64,000 nucleotides of DNA from Megascapheus bottae (Eukaryota > Chordata > Mammalia > Rodentia > Geomyidae), in contig JANJXV010000152.1 in NCBI GenBank assembly GCA_024803745.1, positions 1,167,501 through 1,231,500 on the forward strand. The letters run 5' to 3'. Below the pieces are notes generated by a model. It searched no databases. It was not told the DNA's origin and saw only the letters and a program-made list of their open reading frames with translations. This document shows, one piece after another, positions 23,216-36,300 of this stretch; the stretch's first letter is position 1, and every line of letters begins with the position of its first letter. The translations under genes and the position numbers were made by a program.

Positions 23216-23872
23216 ATTTCAAATATAGTCATAAATCATAAATTGCATTTTATAGAATTTTTCTACCCTGTGACAATGCACCTAAGGAATGACTTTATGC
23301 ATTGTAAAGTTTATTTTGCTCTTTTCTGTGGAGGCTTCTTTTAGTGGTTAGTTGACCTTCTACTTAGGCAATTTCGGTGAGAGGAATCTTGGTAAAAGTC
23401 TGTGTCAGAAACAGATTCTTACCTCATGACCCCAGAAAATGATTGAGGTAACCGTCAGTCTGAGCTTGTCAAAACCCAAGAAAGGGACATCATTGCTTTA
23501 ATTCAGAGCATTCTTTTAAATGTTTAAAGAGGAGTTTCCTTCCTTACTCTTCACCTTGTCACAGATGATTAGGAGACAACATATAATGATAAAAATTCCA
23601 GGATTTTCCATAGGTCTCTCCACTAGTACCTACTTTCTCATCATCCATCTCCATCATGTCAACAGTTCAACTGTCTAGATATAGATCAAGGCTATGGCAC
23701 ATAAGCCATTTGTGATACGATGGGGGCATCTATAACATCATTCAATAAACTAACCAGAATTATATGAATATAAATACTATGCTTAATAATCTTATTCTTT
23801 AAAAGAGTAGAAATTTTTGGAGGGTTGTGTAAAACTGTGAACAATTTCTGACACATGTATGATTTTCCTCAG

Positions 23873-23996
23873 CCTCCTCACTTGGTCTGCAGTGAGAGTT
23901 ATGGTCCTGGATTCGGGAAATCCCCTCAGAAGGAAAAGGCTGCCTGTTACTTTGATTGCACTCCTTGCACAGAGAATGAGATTTCTAATGGAACAG
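23873..23996 (+). pseudogene. Vmn2r-ps: V2R pseudogene B exon 5, donor site destroyed
   Basis: Exactly 124 bp after the acceptor tttcctcag. It reads PPHLVCSESYGPGF and on to ACYFDCTPCTENEIS, open throughout. Two defects stand out. The cysteine expected after SES is tyrosine (TAT), which would unbalance the disulfides of the cysteine-rich linker. The donor is gaaagt instead of gtaagt (23997-24002). Confidence 0.92.
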
Positions 23997-24851
23997 GAAA
24001 GTTCTTGAAATAGAGAGAAATTCATACTCTCCTTGAGTGTTCTCAAATCCATGCCAGTCAATGAAAACCTTGGGTGTTAAGACTGCAGTGTAAATGTCTT
24101 CTTTCCTTCATTAATATTTTATTGTGCTTAAAGGAAAAGAAATAATGGGATATGAATTACGTATAGGATTACTTTTTTAGTCTCTTTTTATACATATTTC
24201 TTTAAATTTATTTAAGTACAAGGTTTCCCTGTTTTTTGAAATTACATTTAGACAACAAAGAAAACACTGATCTTGCACACATTTATTCTAAAGCCCAGAC
24301 TGTTTTTGCAATGGACCAGGTGCTCTGGGTTGGGTTTGTTGTAAGGAGCAGGTACAAGTGTTATGAAAACATGAAAACATGACTTTAGAGCTGCAAAGAG
24401 TGTTTTGATCCTCTGTTCCCAGCTGCATTAGAAAAAAAGACAAATATAACAATGGCAAGGAAGGTCTACAGAGAACCTACTTATATTAGACAGAAATATA
24501 GATGGAATTGCAATCTTTACTACATGCAATTTTAGATGAGGGATTTGAGTAGTACACACAAAGATGTTAATTTTATGGCAGCATGAAGAGGCACAGAAAT
24601 TTTTGTTAAGATATTAGAAATGACAAAAATAATGTGTGATAGTTACTGCAGGTAAAATGGGTATATTCAGACTGCAAAAATTTGAGAATATGGGAATGAG
24701 TGGAGCAAGATGATAAACATAAAAAACATGTCCCATAATTCTTAGTAATATTACTCTTATGCTAATAAGTAATTAGAATTATCACTACATAAGAATTTTC
24801 TAATATCGTTTTAAGCACTGAAAAGGAATTAATTGTTGAATTCTTCACCAG

Positions 24852-25772
24852 TTAAGTAACAGTGTGTGATGTGTCCAGATCAGAAGTATGCCAGCATAGA
24901 GAGAAACCAGTGCTTCCTGATATCTGCAAGTTTCCTGGCTTATGGAGAGCCCTTAAGGATGGCATTGGCCTGTGTGGTTCTTTGTTTATGTACACTCACA
25001 GCAGTTGCTCTTGGGGTCTTTGTGAAACATCACAAAACCCCATTGTCAAGGCTAATAACCAGGCTCTCAGCTACATTCTGCTCATCTCTTTCATCTTCTG
25101 TTTTCTGTACTCCTTGCTCTTTATTGGCCGTCCAAACACAGTCACCTGCATTCTACAGCAAACTACATTTGCAGTCGCCTTCACTGTAGCTGTTTCTGCC
25201 GTCTTGGCAAAAACTCAACTGTTATTATGGCCTTTAAGTTCACTTATACTGGGAGAAGAATGAGATGGTTGCTGCTATCAGGAGCTCCTAACTTCATCAT
25301 TCTCATCTTTACTCTGATATAGGTGACTCTCTGTGTACTCTGACTAGGGACTTCTTCTCCCTTTATTGACAGAGATGCACACTCTGAACATGGCCACATC
25401 ATCATCCTGTGTAACAAGGGCTCTAACATTGCTTTCTACTGTGTCTTAGGATATCTCATTTTTCTGGCTTTGGCTAGCTTCACTGTTGCCTTTCTGGCTA
25501 GGAACCTGCCTGACACCTTCAATGAAACCAAATTCCTGACCTTCAGCATTCTGGTGTTCTGCAGTATTTGGCTCACTTTTCTGCCTGTCTATCACAGTGC
25601 TACAGGGAATGTCATGGTGGCTGTAGAGGTCTTCTCCAACTTGGCTTCAAGTGGAGGTCTTTTGGCCTGCATCTTTACCCCCAAGTGCTACATCATCTTG
25701 TTAAGGCCAGATAGAAATTTTCTGTATGGCTTCTGGAACAAAATACACACTGGGGGAAATAGGCCCTCTTAA
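24852..25772 (+). pseudogene. Vmn2r-ps: V2R pseudogene B exon 6 (7TM domain)
   Basis: This 921-bp exon encodes [85 protein letters not shown] and [13 protein letters not shown], ending at TAA 25770-25772. Lesions: TAA at 24857-24859 near the exon start, a one-base deletion near 25042 (before IVKANN), another near 25214 (after LAKT), TAG near 25319-25321, and TGA near 25340 (Trp expected before LGTS). From about 25215 the frame is open apart from those two stops. The C-terminal cysteine that is a stop in gene A is intact here. Confidence 0.94.
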
Positions 25773-27546
25773 GGTAAGGCCTACAGTAAATAGAAAGCAT
25801 GAGAAATTTAAACTTCATCTATTAGGACTAAACAAATACAAAACTTACAAATAGGTATACTAGTCTTGGTAGGTACACTTTCAATCTGAATTATCTACAT
25901 GCAGTAAGGACCAAATTTTGTTGCTACACATCTTTACAACTTTTGTTGCTATACCCATCTTACTTGTAAAGATAAATGTTCTGAAATAGTTCTGTCAGAA
26001 ACTATACTTCAATGGATTCAAATATTCATCTACACAGAAGAAAACAATCTGACAAATCTCTCATACAAAATGATGACTACAATTTACAACACTGAAATAT
26101 ACTCTGAAAAAAATTCCAAGGAATTAGGTTTTAAGTAACCTCATCAAAAATGAATATATAGGAGTTAATATTTAAATTAATTACCTCAACTGCACCATTC
26201 CACAACGTTGACATATTTCAAAAATTGTGATCTAAATGGTCAATGTATTATGCTACTATTTGTAAATAGATATGTTATTTTAAAAGTAAAACATGTGCAT
26301 ATATAGATTTACTACAAAATCAGATCAAATCTATGTGAAGGTATCCAAATTATGCCTCAGGGAAAAACACTAAGGAAATAAAGGGACTAATTAATGATAA
26401 TATATTTTTATTTGAGACATAATGATCTTTCATAGATATTGTGGTAAACAAAGTACCAAATCACAAGAGTAATAGGAACAAAACCAAATATCCACACTGT
26501 ATGCAGGTATTTTGACACATCTTAATCAACAATAGATTGGAAAATCAGTAATGACAAAGTTGGAATCCATAGACTAATCCATCAATATGTTATATGACAT
26601 TGCAGAAAAATTCATGGAAACAACTCTAAAATGCATACATCTATTCAAAAATCATAGCACATTCATCAGTATAGATGTCATGTTCTACAAAAAATATCTT
26701 AAAACATAACTTTCATAAATTTTATATATAGTCTGACAATATATTAAAATATACATGTTTAGAAACTTCTGAAGAAGCAAATATATACTTACAAATTTTA
26801 ATTAACAAATTCTCAAAGGAAATTGTCAGATAAATTTAAGGCACACAACATTTCAGATCCAATGAGCTAAGGTTTTACATTGCACTGACCCTTCACCTTC
26901 CTGTCATATCCTTCTCCAGATTCTAGTGTGTCAAAATTCTCTATGATAGCACAGTTTCTCTAAGTAGCAAATCAAAAGATATTCTATGGCACAAAATCCA
27001 TTAGGGAGTATTACTGGGAAAATCCAAACTAGAACAGAGGGAGAATGAGAGCAGACATGTGATCTCAACACAATTCTGCTCAAGGAAGAAGCAAGAAAAT
27101 AGGTAACTGCTTCAAAATAAAAAAAAGCTCAAAGAACAGGTCCTAACCCATTAATATAGCCATTGAATGATAGCAAACTAAAATTGCTCTGTTTTGAGAA
27201 CTCACAGAAACTCTTTATCCGAGATAACTTCCTACTGACTGAAAAGCAGGATTCAGGTTTAACAGAACTGCTCAATTCTTGTAAGCAATGGGAAATTTTA
27301 GGAACAAGGATTCCCTAAGGTGAAAACTTCAGGCAACTTCAAGAGCTGCTAGCTCACTATGAGTCACTCCCTGGTATGTACTCCCAACACCAATATATAT
27401 AACAGACACTAACACTGGGTAGCCACAAGAGGAGGCTGTTGAGCTTACATTTGAAGACAAAGATTCAAGAAACTGTTAACTATAGGTGGTGATAACAGAA
27501 AAATTCTCATTTTGTGGCCTCAGCAGTTGATAACAGAGCTGGCTGA

Positions 27547-27548
<2 letters not shown>
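25773..27548. other. Anonymous AT-rich sequence
   Basis: No gene is recognised. Parts (26600-27500) could be very old LINE-1, but I cannot support specific domains. Confidence 0.5.
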
Positions 27549-27605
<57 letters not shown>

Positions 27606-27613
27606 ACACACAA
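27549..27613. repeat. (CA)n microsatellite
   Basis: About 65 bp of CA dinucleotides with one TA interruption at 27601. Confidence 0.97.
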
Positions 27614-27639
27614 ACGCAGCAATCTCCCAGTAAAATGGT

Positions 27640-28120
27640 CAGATGGCAGGATATTATCAACATAGCCGTGTTACTGAATGTCTTCTACAGATTCCACACA
27701 ATTCCCATCAGAAATTCAAGGTCATTTTTCACAAAAAGAGAAAAAATACTGAAATTCATGGGAATAGAAGAAGTTATCCTGAGCAAAAGCAGCAAATCTT
27801 GAAGAATCTTAAAACTACACTTCACACTATACTACAAAGCCATAGTAACAAAAACACAATGGTACTTCAAAAATGCAGTCACAAAGGGAAATGTCACAGG
27901 ACATATAGCACAGAAGCAGCAAATTCACATAGCAATAGTCATATGCATGTTGCCAATCCCAAAACACACCTGAGAAAAACAGACAGCCTTTGACATCTAC
28001 ATGTAAAACATACTTCATTCCTGCCTCTCAATAAAAAAATTTTACATTGCTCAAATAATTAATGTTGGAACTGAAAATATTGATATTAATATAGGAAGAC
28101 AGGAAATACCTGAAAATATA
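27640..28120 (+). mobile_element. Ancient LINE-1 ORF2 fragment, left part
   Basis: Across frames, plus-strand translation gives IPIRNSRSFFTKREKILKF, LSKSSKS and an LHYKAIV-like segment, which are L1 ORF2 C-terminal landmarks. The series resumes at 29473 beyond a younger L1. Confidence 0.7.
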
Positions 28121-28140
28121 CACATAGGCAATTATTTTCT

Positions 28141-29452
28141 TGCTTTATTTTTCCATATATTTTTCTTGTAATTAATAGAAGGGTTTCATTATATTTTCCA
28201 GATAGATGGTGCAGTACTTCACATACATTGATACCCTTTCTCATGTCTTGGTCCCCATTTCCCTCCACTCACCCCAGAGCCTCATCTTGTTTTTCTCCCT
28301 TCCCTATCTGACTTCAAATAACCATATATATATATCAGATAACCAGGAGCAATACTGTAACAATATGAGGACAGCAAAACAGATGAGAGATAACATAGTA
28401 AATTAAGGACAAAAATCACTCATTTTATGGCTTTTGTTTGTATATCCTAGGTCCTTTCATTTAGCTTCATTCTATATGGCCTTATGAATCTACGTTTTGT
28501 TCTATTGTAAATCACTGCTAGGAGAGCCCAACGTTTCTACTGATTAGGACAAATGAGGGAAACCATTGAGCCTATGTTCCTTTGGGTCTGGCTTACTTCA
28601 CTTAATATGATTGTTTTCTAAGTCTTTCCATTAACTTACAAATGAGGCAATGTCATTCTTTATGACTGCAGCATAGAATTCCACTGTGTATAAATACAAC
28701 ATCTTGTTGATCCAACAAGTGTGATCCTCATCAACTGAGGGACATCTGGGTTGGTTCCATATCTTTGCTATGGTAAATAGTGCTGCAATGAACATCGTTG
28801 TGCTAGTGGATTTAGTATGTCCTTGTTTCTGGATGATTCAGTATGTGCCAAGTAGTGGAATTGCTGGGTGATCGAGGAGTACTATGTTTAGTTTTTTGAG
28901 GAACTGCCATACTGCTTTCCATAGTGGTTGAACAAGTTTGCACTCCCACCAACAGTGCAGTAGTGATCCCTTCTGGCCACATTCCCGCCAGCATCTGTTG
29001 TTATTAGATTTTTTGATTCTGACCATTCTAACTGGAGTGAGGTGGAATCTTAGAGTTGTTTTGATTTGCATTTCTTTTATGGCCAGAGATGTCAAGCATT
29101 TCTTCATGTGCCTATAGTCTATTCTTATTTCTTCTTCAGAGAAGACTCTCTTTAAGTCTTTGGTCCATCTTTTAATGTGATGGTTATTTCTTTGGAGATT
29201 GGTTTTGGAGTGATTCAATTTTTTGAGCTGTTGGTATATGTTAGATATGAGGCCTTTGTCTGTTGTGTGGTCAGTGTACCTGCTTTTACCTCGCGGTCTT
29301 TGATCCATTTGGAGTTAATCCTGATGCAGGGTGACAAAAAAGATCTAACTTTAGATTTCTGCTGGTGCTTAACCAGTTCTACCAGCATCACGTGTTGAAG
29401 AGGCTGTCTTTCTTCATTCTATTTTTTTGGCTTCTTTTATCAAAGATTAAGT
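28141..29452 (-). mobile_element. LINE-1, minus strand, 5'-truncated
   Basis: Its 3' UTR is at the low end (28141-28550). The ORF2 C-terminus is at 29308-28838, with TDHTTDKGLISNIYQQLKKL and ERVFSEEEI-like text followed by [18 protein letters not shown]. It lacks about 100 bp internally relative to 3700-4084 of the L1 at 2641-6581. It is flanked by a 20-bp duplication with two mismatches (28121-28140 and 29453-29472). Confidence 0.9.
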
Positions 29453-29472
29453 CACATAAGCAATTACTTTCT

Positions 29473-30200
29473 AAAGTCTCCAAATGTCCCAGGAAGTAAG
29501 AGAAAAATCTGAATAATCAAATGTAAAATCTTATGTATAAAGGGAACAAAACAATGGTAGTCAAAGGGATAGAAAAAGGTGTTTCTTAGCTGTTCAGATT
29601 AAGGTTTACCATCCAAATATATAAGAGCTCAAATTAAACACCAAGAAACCAACCAACCAATTTATAAATGAACTAAAATAAACAATTTTCAAAAAATAGT
29701 CATATTACAACATCCTTAAATGAAATACATATCCAAATGAAAAACTCCACTTCATAAGAGATAGAATGACTATAAAGAAGATAAATGTCAGCAAAGATGG
29801 TAGATAAAGGTATCCTGACATATTTTAGGTAGGAGTGTGAATTAATTCAAACATTTTGGAAATCATCAGTATAGAGGTATATCTGAAAACTGATAGACAC
29901 ATTTTATGACTCCATCATATCACTCTTGGGCATATATCCAGAAGAATGTGGGAAAAGTAAATGTAGGTGATGCCTACATACCCATGTATATCACAACACT
30001 GCTCACAATAACCAAACTATGGAATCAGCCTGTTCTTTAACAGTTAAAGAAAATGTGGCTTATATAAACAATAGAGGAGAAGTTAAATTAACATGGTACC
30101 AGTGACATACTCATATTTTTTACTCTAAGCAGAAGCTAGATCTAAAATAATAAACCGTGAACTTAGTAAAAAACTGACAAAGGGAAGGCAAGAGTAGTAT
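29473..30200 (+). mobile_element. Ancient LINE-1 ORF2 fragment, right part
   Basis: Decayed ORF2 C-terminal text is readable, including SIISLLGIYPEECGKS near 29910-29960. It continues the 27640-28120 fragment in the same orientation. Confidence 0.65.
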
Positions 30201-31254
30201 TCTGATGCACAAACAAGATCAAAGTGTGAAAATCAGCAAACATTTAAGGTAGTGTTGAGGAGATTGTTCAGAGTGCACTGTGGGCCCTTATGGAAATATC
30301 ACAATGAAACTTCCTTGTACAATTAATTATGCTACTAAGATGAATAAGATGACTTGTTATTAAAACAGGGAAATTTGACATCTTTCACACAAGGTATAAT
30401 GAAGTATTTGTGAGTAAAGCGATTCTGATCTCAGGGTATTTTGCTTGTTAAGTAGCCCTCTTCCATTTGAACAACACCTTCAGCCCCCTTTTATTTTTCT
30501 GTTATGTTTTCTCTATTTGGTGTAGGGCCTGGTCTTGGATTAGTGGCAAGGACTATTTTATCAACTCTCCCTAACTTTTTCCCATTTCCCCCAATTTCTG
30601 CCTTTCCAGAATCTGAGATTATGGTGTTATCCACATTGAATCCTGTCAGAGAGTATAGCCCAGACATTTGATTTGTTTGAGTATCATTAAGCCAGCTCTC
30701 AATAAGTGATGTTAGAAATGATTTCTTTGTTCATGCTTACATAGTGCAAAACAATGGTCATACTCTACTGGAGTATAGATTACCAGTATATAGGAGTAGT
30801 CAAGGGATGAGATGCACAGGATCATCACTGATGATCATCCAGCCTTTAGTGTCAACATTGAAAATGTTCATGAGTCCCAAGCAGCTGTTGAAGTCCAAAT
30901 ACCTGGAAATCTTAGAAGGATGCATAGTAATAGAAATTACTAGAAATTTAGAAATCTTTTTAAGATTTCTAAAATTGTTCTGCAGGAGAAACACACAATT
31001 TTCACCCAGTTGTTGAAGTTGTTATCCCACTTGAGAAAAGAGCCATCTTTCCATATTTTCTGAATGTTCCTTATAAAAACTGTGCAATGACACTTAATAA
31101 TACCCAACTTTTGAAAACTTTAGTAACGTATTAGGGGCACATTGGACTACTGAAGCATAGATTCCAAAATATTTAGTCTCCAACTGAAGATGATCTGCTA
31201 ATTACTAGTGAAAAGACTACAGAACGAGTGCTTGTGTCTTTGTATTAAAAATGT
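30201..31254. other. Mostly anonymous; possible old SINE at 30440-30680
   Basis: A stretch around 30450-30490 ('agtagccctcttccatttga', 'accttcagccc') looks like an old reverse-oriented tRNA-type SINE. The rest is unrecognised. Confidence 0.4.
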
Positions 31255-31705
31255 AGCTTGCAATGGTTTCCCTCATTCGTCCTAATCAGTAGAAACCTTG
31301 GGTTCTCCTAGCAGAAATTTATAATAGAACAAAATGTAGATTCATAAGGCCATATAGGATGACACTAAATGAAAGGACCTCCAGGATATCGAAACAAAAG
31401 CCATATAATGAGTGATTGTTGACCTTAATGTACTATGTTATCTCTCATCTCTTTTGCTATCACTTAGTTATCTCATATTGTTACCGTATCTTACCTTGTG
31501 ATCAGATATATTTATATGTACATATTTGGTTAGTATTTGGTTATTTGAAGTCAGATAGGAAAGGGAGGAAAACAAGATGAGTGGTGGGGTGGGGGGAGGG
31601 AAATGGGAACCAAGACCAGAGAATGGGTATCAATGTGAAGTAATGCACTGTCTATCTCTTGAATATAATGTAACCCTTCTATTAATTACAATAAAAGATA
31701 TATGA
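31255..31705 (+). mobile_element. LINE-1 3' UTR fragment
   Basis: It runs from 'aatggtttccctcattcgtc' through the G-rich tract (31555-31610) to 'attacaataaaagatatatg'. It matches the 3' UTRs at 12115-12540 and (inverted) 2641-3080. Confidence 0.88.
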
Positions 31706-32109
31706 AAAGATTTAACTTGTCAGGGTCATACAGCCTAAGTTCTAAACTATAGACACCTATGATACTACATAGAACTTGCCTTCAATGTCAACAGCGAAGT
31801 GACATAGTTCAATTGAATTGTGTATGATAAGGTCCTAGCACTGACAGTGTCATATCTGTAGCCTGCATCCAGGCACATATCCTCACAATACTGTGACCTA
31901 AGACCATTCAACAACTCCAGTTATCCCCAAGTGTAACTTCCCCAATCAAGGGGGGCCTTGAGTCAAAAGCCCTCCTATCTACAACTACGAATTTCACATT
32001 GAAATGAATGGATCAAGGCATCAAGAAAAGAACTGCCCAGGCCATTATGCATCTATTTTTCATTGTTTAGATCCAACATAAGACATTTCCCAGGGGTGGG
32101 AATTTTTTT

Positions 32110-32165
32110 ACAACTGGTAGATTGCTTGCCTAGTATGCATGAAGTCCTGGGTACAATTCCCTTTG
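32110..32165 (+). repeat. SINE fragment (tRNA-like head only)
   Basis: 'actggtagattgcttgccta' is followed by 'tgaagtcctgggtacaattc', the head of the ID-like SINE. Confidence 0.65.
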
Positions 32166-33244
32166 TTTTGAGTTGCATGGGTACAACACTTGCATGTATT
32201 CTGCTCAAAGCCAACTGGGAGCTATATAGATATTGAAATATCCAAATGTGCCCTGCCTGCACATATGCCTGAAAACAAAGAAAAAATGAAGAATTTTACC
32301 CATACACAAGTCACCTGCAGAAGGATAAGGATTCCAGTTTTTGGATACATTGAATGGATACAGAGACATCTCCCCCAAATTGAGAAGGGGGAGGAAATTA
32401 GGCATTTACTAGATCCTTCAGAAGCAAGATAAGCTCAATCCAGAGAGCCTGTTGTCTTGGCATCTGACCAAAGCTACATGGACTTTCTCATTATTCAAAA
32501 TCATTGGAAACTTGCATCATTATCCAGCTTCTTCTGCCCATGACCTGGCTTTTAGAATGACTGCTTTACTTCTAGGAAAATATTGGCTCCACTGTCTTCC
32601 ACTGAGGTGACTAGTCTCTTCCCATAGACTGGTTTGAATTCCAAAGAGACATTGAGCTACCACAGCATCTACATAATGGAACCCTATCAAATGCTATCAT
32701 TAGTAACAGCTCCTCAGTGAAAGCATACATCCCAAAAGATAAGAATGTGGAGGCGGAGAACATCAGTAATGGGATGGACAAACTGGTTTTTTCAAAAGAG
32801 AAAATTTGGACGATTCTCCAACTTTCAGTCTGTCCAGAGACAAAGAAAATTTTTATAATTTTAAAATTACTTAGAAATCAGGAAAGAGTAATAGAGAATC
32901 CTACAACCCAATTCTGGAACCACTTTGGTCAGAGGAGCAAGATAAGGCATCCTGTCTAACTCTACACCATGTTTCCCTCAAGACACCTTCTTACCATACC
33001 CTGGGCATAGCAAGGATTCATGAACATAAATCCGGTGTGGGTCAGTATTCCCGGCTACCCGCATCCCAGAGAATTCTGTTCCATCTAGAAATGAAACAGG
33101 ATCTAGTCACCCATTCATCAGAGCCTGGACCCAGACCCAAACTGTGTGATCCCCATCAGGTGTCCTTTCTGGACTGAGATTTTTGTTTATTGCCTCCACT
33201 ACCATACCTGAAAAACCAGTAATGACCAAAGGTGTTTCTTGTCA

Positions 33245-33355
33245 GTCATATGGCTAATACTCAGGGACTCAGCACTGTCCCTTACCTGTTTTTGCTCAAA
33301 GCCAGCAATCTAACACTTTGAGATACAGTACCACTGCCAACTATGGCTTAAGGGC
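33245..33355 (-). repeat. Degenerate ID-like SINE fragment
   Basis: The words 'tttttgctcaaagccagcaa' and 'tgagatacagtaccactgcc' match the SINE body in reverse. Confidence 0.55.
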
Positions 33356-36300
33356 AATTCAAATTCTTAGCTTCAGTAGATCAGGTTACATCTGCAGTCT
33401 TCTCTATGCCCCACTATAATTGGAAATTCATTCTCTTTCATACCAGGTGACATATAATCCAATACAGGGTCTTGCTACTTTGGCAGAAGGAGATACCTTT
33501 TATACCCCCTAATGGCTGCCTTCCTGTAAATCCTGTCAACACACTGGAGTTCAAAGATGAAATGACCTCCTCAATTAGCCAACTTCACAGACTAATGTCG
33601 ATCCAAGCTTACAAGACAGTTTGTTGCTGTAAATGAACCACCTACACAAATTCATATGATCATGCCCACTGCATTCTGATAAAGTTTAAACCATTTTATG
33701 CCATATTGACCTGAATGGGACACCTCCAGAAGCTGAAATGTCTTCTACCATATAGTAAATCATATCTCTTCAAATAGTAGTGCTCAAAGATCTGTTTGGG
33801 AGATACTAAAATCATCATGCTCCCACTAGGAAATATTTTCAACAACAATCTCCAGTCTGGAGCTAGAAATCTGGAGTGGCAGCTATATCAACAAAACTTT
33901 GTTGCCTTAGGAAGATCACAGCCAAGGTGACAGCACCCAAACGGACCATAGATCCACTTGGCTAGTCATGTTTGTGAAAGAAGCTGGCCTGATAATAGAT
34001 CAATTACATCCTACATTTTAAGTACTAGAGGGAGAATAATGGAGCCTGGTACTGGCCCATGTGCTCAAAAATCAACCACATCCTAAAAGGAAAGGTAAGT
34101 TACAGAACATTCCTAATTTTCACCAAAGCTACAACCAGATCTGAGTATGGAAAGAAGACTCTTAAAGATATTCTTGGTCCTGTAAAACCAAATTTGTATA
34201 AGGATAATCATGTTGTTTTGGGACATTTGGGCACATGAGAACAGTTTTAGAAAGCAACACATCCTGATAGGCAAGCAAAGCCCAAATCTTGTGATAGGAA
34301 ACTCAAGGAGCACACTGTGGCATGAGTGTACATACATCTCATGTCCTGGCAAAAGTTATTTTCCCTCGAAATTCCAAAGCACAAATTGGATCAACAAATC
34401 AACTAAGAAGGCAGCAAGAAATGGGAATGGAATGTCAACATTCTCAAAGGGCAGCTTTCACTTCAGCTAAGTTCTGGATATTACAAGGTATAGCCAAATC
34501 CTTAGAAAGGTGTGTTCTGTCAGATCAGCCCAGAGCTTGTGGGAAATTTGACAAATGCACACGAGTTTATATCTGCAAACTACCAGTTGTATTTCTATTT
34601 CTTATTACCAGATATGATAGTCTGTTCTGATTAGAGATAGGAGAGAATTCTTGAGAAAGTTCAAGCAACACTTAGAAGCATACAACAAGCCAAGAACTGT
34701 GTTAAATCCTTCTAAAATGATGCACAGAATCAAAGACATCTGTCTCTATCCAAAGTGTTAGGGTTAAGAACATTTCAACACCAGTGCTGCCATAGGGGTG
34801 ATTGTGGACACATGTACCTTACAAGGAGGGAAGGGGTTGGAAGATGAGTATTATACTAGCTATGTTAATAATTAAGCCTTTCCGGAAAGGCATGCCTCAT
34901 TGGACCTGTTTCTCTGCACCAAATATGAAGCAGGCAGTACCTCCCTCAGCACTCCTAATGAAATAAACACATAGCTTTAAATTCCTGATGGGCTATGTGA
35001 CTACAATGCCCCTACATATATTTAATGCAGCTTCCTGAAGCAAGTTGTCTGATGTTCACTCCTCTGGCAAAATTAAGAAATAGTGCCTCAACTCCAGATT
35101 AGATAGACTTCTAAAGCTGGCTCAAACAAATGGTTAAAAAGAAGTTCTCATGTCACTGTTCAGACAAAACACATCAACAAGGTACAATGTCTCTTGTCTG
35201 CCCAAAGGATGTAGATATGAACAAAAATAACACACATAAGGATAGAAAAGTTATGAGCATTCAGATCGGTGAGTAGATCTTTTTGTCTATGTCCCACTCC
35301 TGACACAATAACATTGAGTAAAAAGGTCTACAAGAATTAGCAATGCAAGGGAAAATAAAACAGAAAGTCAGTCCAGTCCAAATTAGAGAAAAGTGTTTTG
35401 AAGGGGTCTAAGGAAGTATCTTCTGTGGATAAACAGATACAAACTCTGTAGAATATTTTACTGTCACAACTTCCTGAAGTTATGGAGGAAATGCTTACAT
35501 TCTATTACCCCATCAAGAATACCATAGGAGAGCTGTGGCATATCTAGCCACAGAGGTGCTCCAGAAGAACTTCACTCAGTTCTCTGACACCCCCTCCATG
35601 CTTCAACCATTTAAGTATCTGCAGACATGTTTTTGTCACAATGCAATATACCTCAATTATCCACAAGATGCTAATTAAAGTCTATAATGTTAAGGACAGG
35701 TCACAGTGATAAAGGGACATGCAGCAGAAGACATCAGTACTACTGAGGTAGGTAGAAGGGTCCTGACACAGCTGTTAGTTTTCATACGGAAAGGCTTAAT
35801 ACTCTGAAGTTTTTGCTGAATAGGGGTATAGGCAGTGAGTTCAAGTATTAGATAGCATTGTGAGTAGAGTTCTCTGAAGAAAGCCTCATTTCTATTGAAT
35901 ATCTAACATAGGTAAAAGGTTTCTTCACCCTATAAACGTTATATCTGTAAGTCCTATAGATTTTCTTGACTCATACAGGCAATTATCAGAATCCTTTCTC
36001 AAGTCCCCAGCTACTTTCTTTTGTTTTATGGCCATAAAAGCTCAAGTAGTCTTTGCCAATGAAAACTATGTACTTCCTAAATTGAACCTGTTCTTAGGCC
36101 ATAGTCATTTAGAGCAAACAGCTTTGATTCTTTCAATGAGAGTTACTTTGCACCAGTAGTAGGTATCAATGGAGTTTATAAAGATAACAGCGCCACTCTT
36201 TTGCTGAAGCATATTCCCTCATGATTGAGAGGCTAATCAACGTTTGCCTTTTTCCTTGAAGTTCAGTTCAACAGTTCAATCAACTCTAGACTGCTGTCTT

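Larger units (their letters stand above)
20506..25772 (+). pseudogene. Vmn2r-ps: Vomeronasal type-2 receptor pseudogene B (exons 2-6)
   Basis: This is the second V2R, on the opposite strand to A. Exons: 2 at 20506-20794, 3' part of 3 at about 21052-21410, 4 at 22112-22338, 5 at 23873-23996, 6 at 24852-25772. Exon 1 was not found. Intron 3 is 701 bp against 703 bp in gene A, and intron 5 is 855 against 798. Damage includes a lost donor base at exon 2, loss of the 5' half of exon 3 next to a SINE, frameshifts in exons 3, 4 and 6, a GT-to-GA donor at exon 5, a Cys-to-Tyr change in exon 5, and several stops in exon 6. It cannot make a receptor. Confidence 0.93.

Noticed and set aside
27512..27802. 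96-codon frame with a poly-Thr/His stretch
   Set aside because: The repeat is the translated CA microsatellite and the remainder is decayed L1.
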